From: an uncultured Flavobacterium sp.
Lineage (GTDB): Bacteria; Bacteroidota; Bacteroidia; Flavobacteriales; Flavobacteriaceae
Direction: 5' to 3'
Length of the DNA stretch: 6,115 nt
Assembly: GCF_946479975.1 (NCBI RefSeq)
Contig: NZ_CAMLIX010000269.1
Location: forward strand, 1-6,115
A program made the translations under genes and the position numbers. Position 1 is the stretch's first letter; each line of letters starts with the position of its first letter. The notes under the pieces were generated by a model, which did not search any database, was not told where the DNA came from, and saw only the letters and a list, made by a program, of their open reading frames with translations. Of the stretch, positions 5,953 to 6,115 are shown piece after piece.

Positions 5953-6025
5953 AAATTCCAAAATTCAAATTCCAAATTCCAATTTAGAAAGTATCAAATT
6001 CCAAAATTTAAATTCCAAATTCCAA
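5953..6025. repeat. Pair of 30-nt direct repeats built from AAATTCC heptamers
   Basis: Copies at 5953-5982 and 5996-6025 match at 29 of 30 positions (C at 5966 against T at 6009), separated by 13 nt. Each copy is four heptamers, AAATTCC with one diverged unit (AAAATTC or AAAATTT), plus a trailing AA. It starts eight bases after the DUF1003 stop codon and ends just before the terminator. Confidence 0.85.
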
Positions 6026-6028
6026 AAC

Positions 6029-6059
6029 AAAAAACCATTCGCGCAGCGAATGGTTTTTT
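6029..6059. terminator. Strong bidirectional rho-independent terminator
   Basis: CCATTCGC (6035-6042) pairs perfectly with GCGAATGG (6046-6053) around a GCA loop. Six A on the left (6029-6034) and six T on the right (6054-6059) extend the stem to 14 bp and serve as the U tract on either strand. It would end the DUF1003 transcript and any transcript arriving from the right. Confidence 0.92.
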
Positions 6060-6060
6060 G

Positions 6061-6115
6061 TAAAATCTAAAATCTAAAATCTAAAATCTAAAATCTAAAA
6101 TCTAAAATCTAAAAT
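6061..6115. repeat. TAAAATC heptamer tandem array (reaches window edge)
   Basis: Seven perfect copies of TAAAATC plus a partial eighth (TAAAAT) run without a mismatch from just after the terminator to the last base of the window. The array probably continues, so its full length is unknown. No gene is visible in 5946-6115. Confidence 0.92.

Noticed and set aside
6061..6115. Heptamer array as a replication-origin iteron
   Set aside because: The units are perfect, very short and A/T-dominated, with no DnaA boxes or replication gene seen nearby.

Overview
The window looks like chromosomal DNA from Flavobacterium or a close relative (Bacteroidota). It is AT-rich, its start codons lack Shine-Dalgarno sequences and sit in A/T-rich leaders, and two promoter-like sites fit the Bacteroidota pattern (TTG about 18-20 nt before TAnnTTTG). 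It also has a Bacteroidota-style lipoprotein and AT-rich intergenic repeats with 7- and 8-nt periods. The genus is inferred from these traits and from protein resemblance, not from a search.

Layout. Bases 1-489 (minus) hold the N-terminal part of a 23S rRNA m5U methyltransferase (rlmD) that runs off the left edge. A divergent promoter region (490-645) separates it from a membrane sensor histidine kinase (646-1695, plus). The kinase faces a small four-cysteine lipoprotein (1746-2132, minus) across a bidirectional terminator. Upstream of the lipoprotein on the same strand are an aldo/keto reductase (2277-3263), an intergenic array of octamers in inverted arrangement (3279-3364), cysM (3371-4258) and a serine O-acetyltransferase (4260-5051, or to 5117 with another start). 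A DUF1003 membrane protein (5244-5945, plus) diverges from the acetyltransferase. It is followed by a repeat-rich tail: two 30-nt heptad-based direct repeats, a near-perfect terminator, and a TAAAATC tandem array that reaches the window edge.

How the genes work together. The clear functional pair is the serine acetyltransferase and CysM. The first makes O-acetylserine from serine and acetyl-CoA, and the second converts it with sulfide to cysteine. The genes are one base apart, so they are almost certainly co-transcribed and translationally coupled. The other genes look like separate housekeeping or envelope functions. The histidine kinase has no response regulator in the window.

No clear new multi-gene system is visible. 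The least explained parts are the intergenic repeats: the AAAGNNNN octamer array and the two heptad families flanking the last terminator. Next are the A8 run at the acetyltransferase-cysM junction and the lipoprotein of unknown function.
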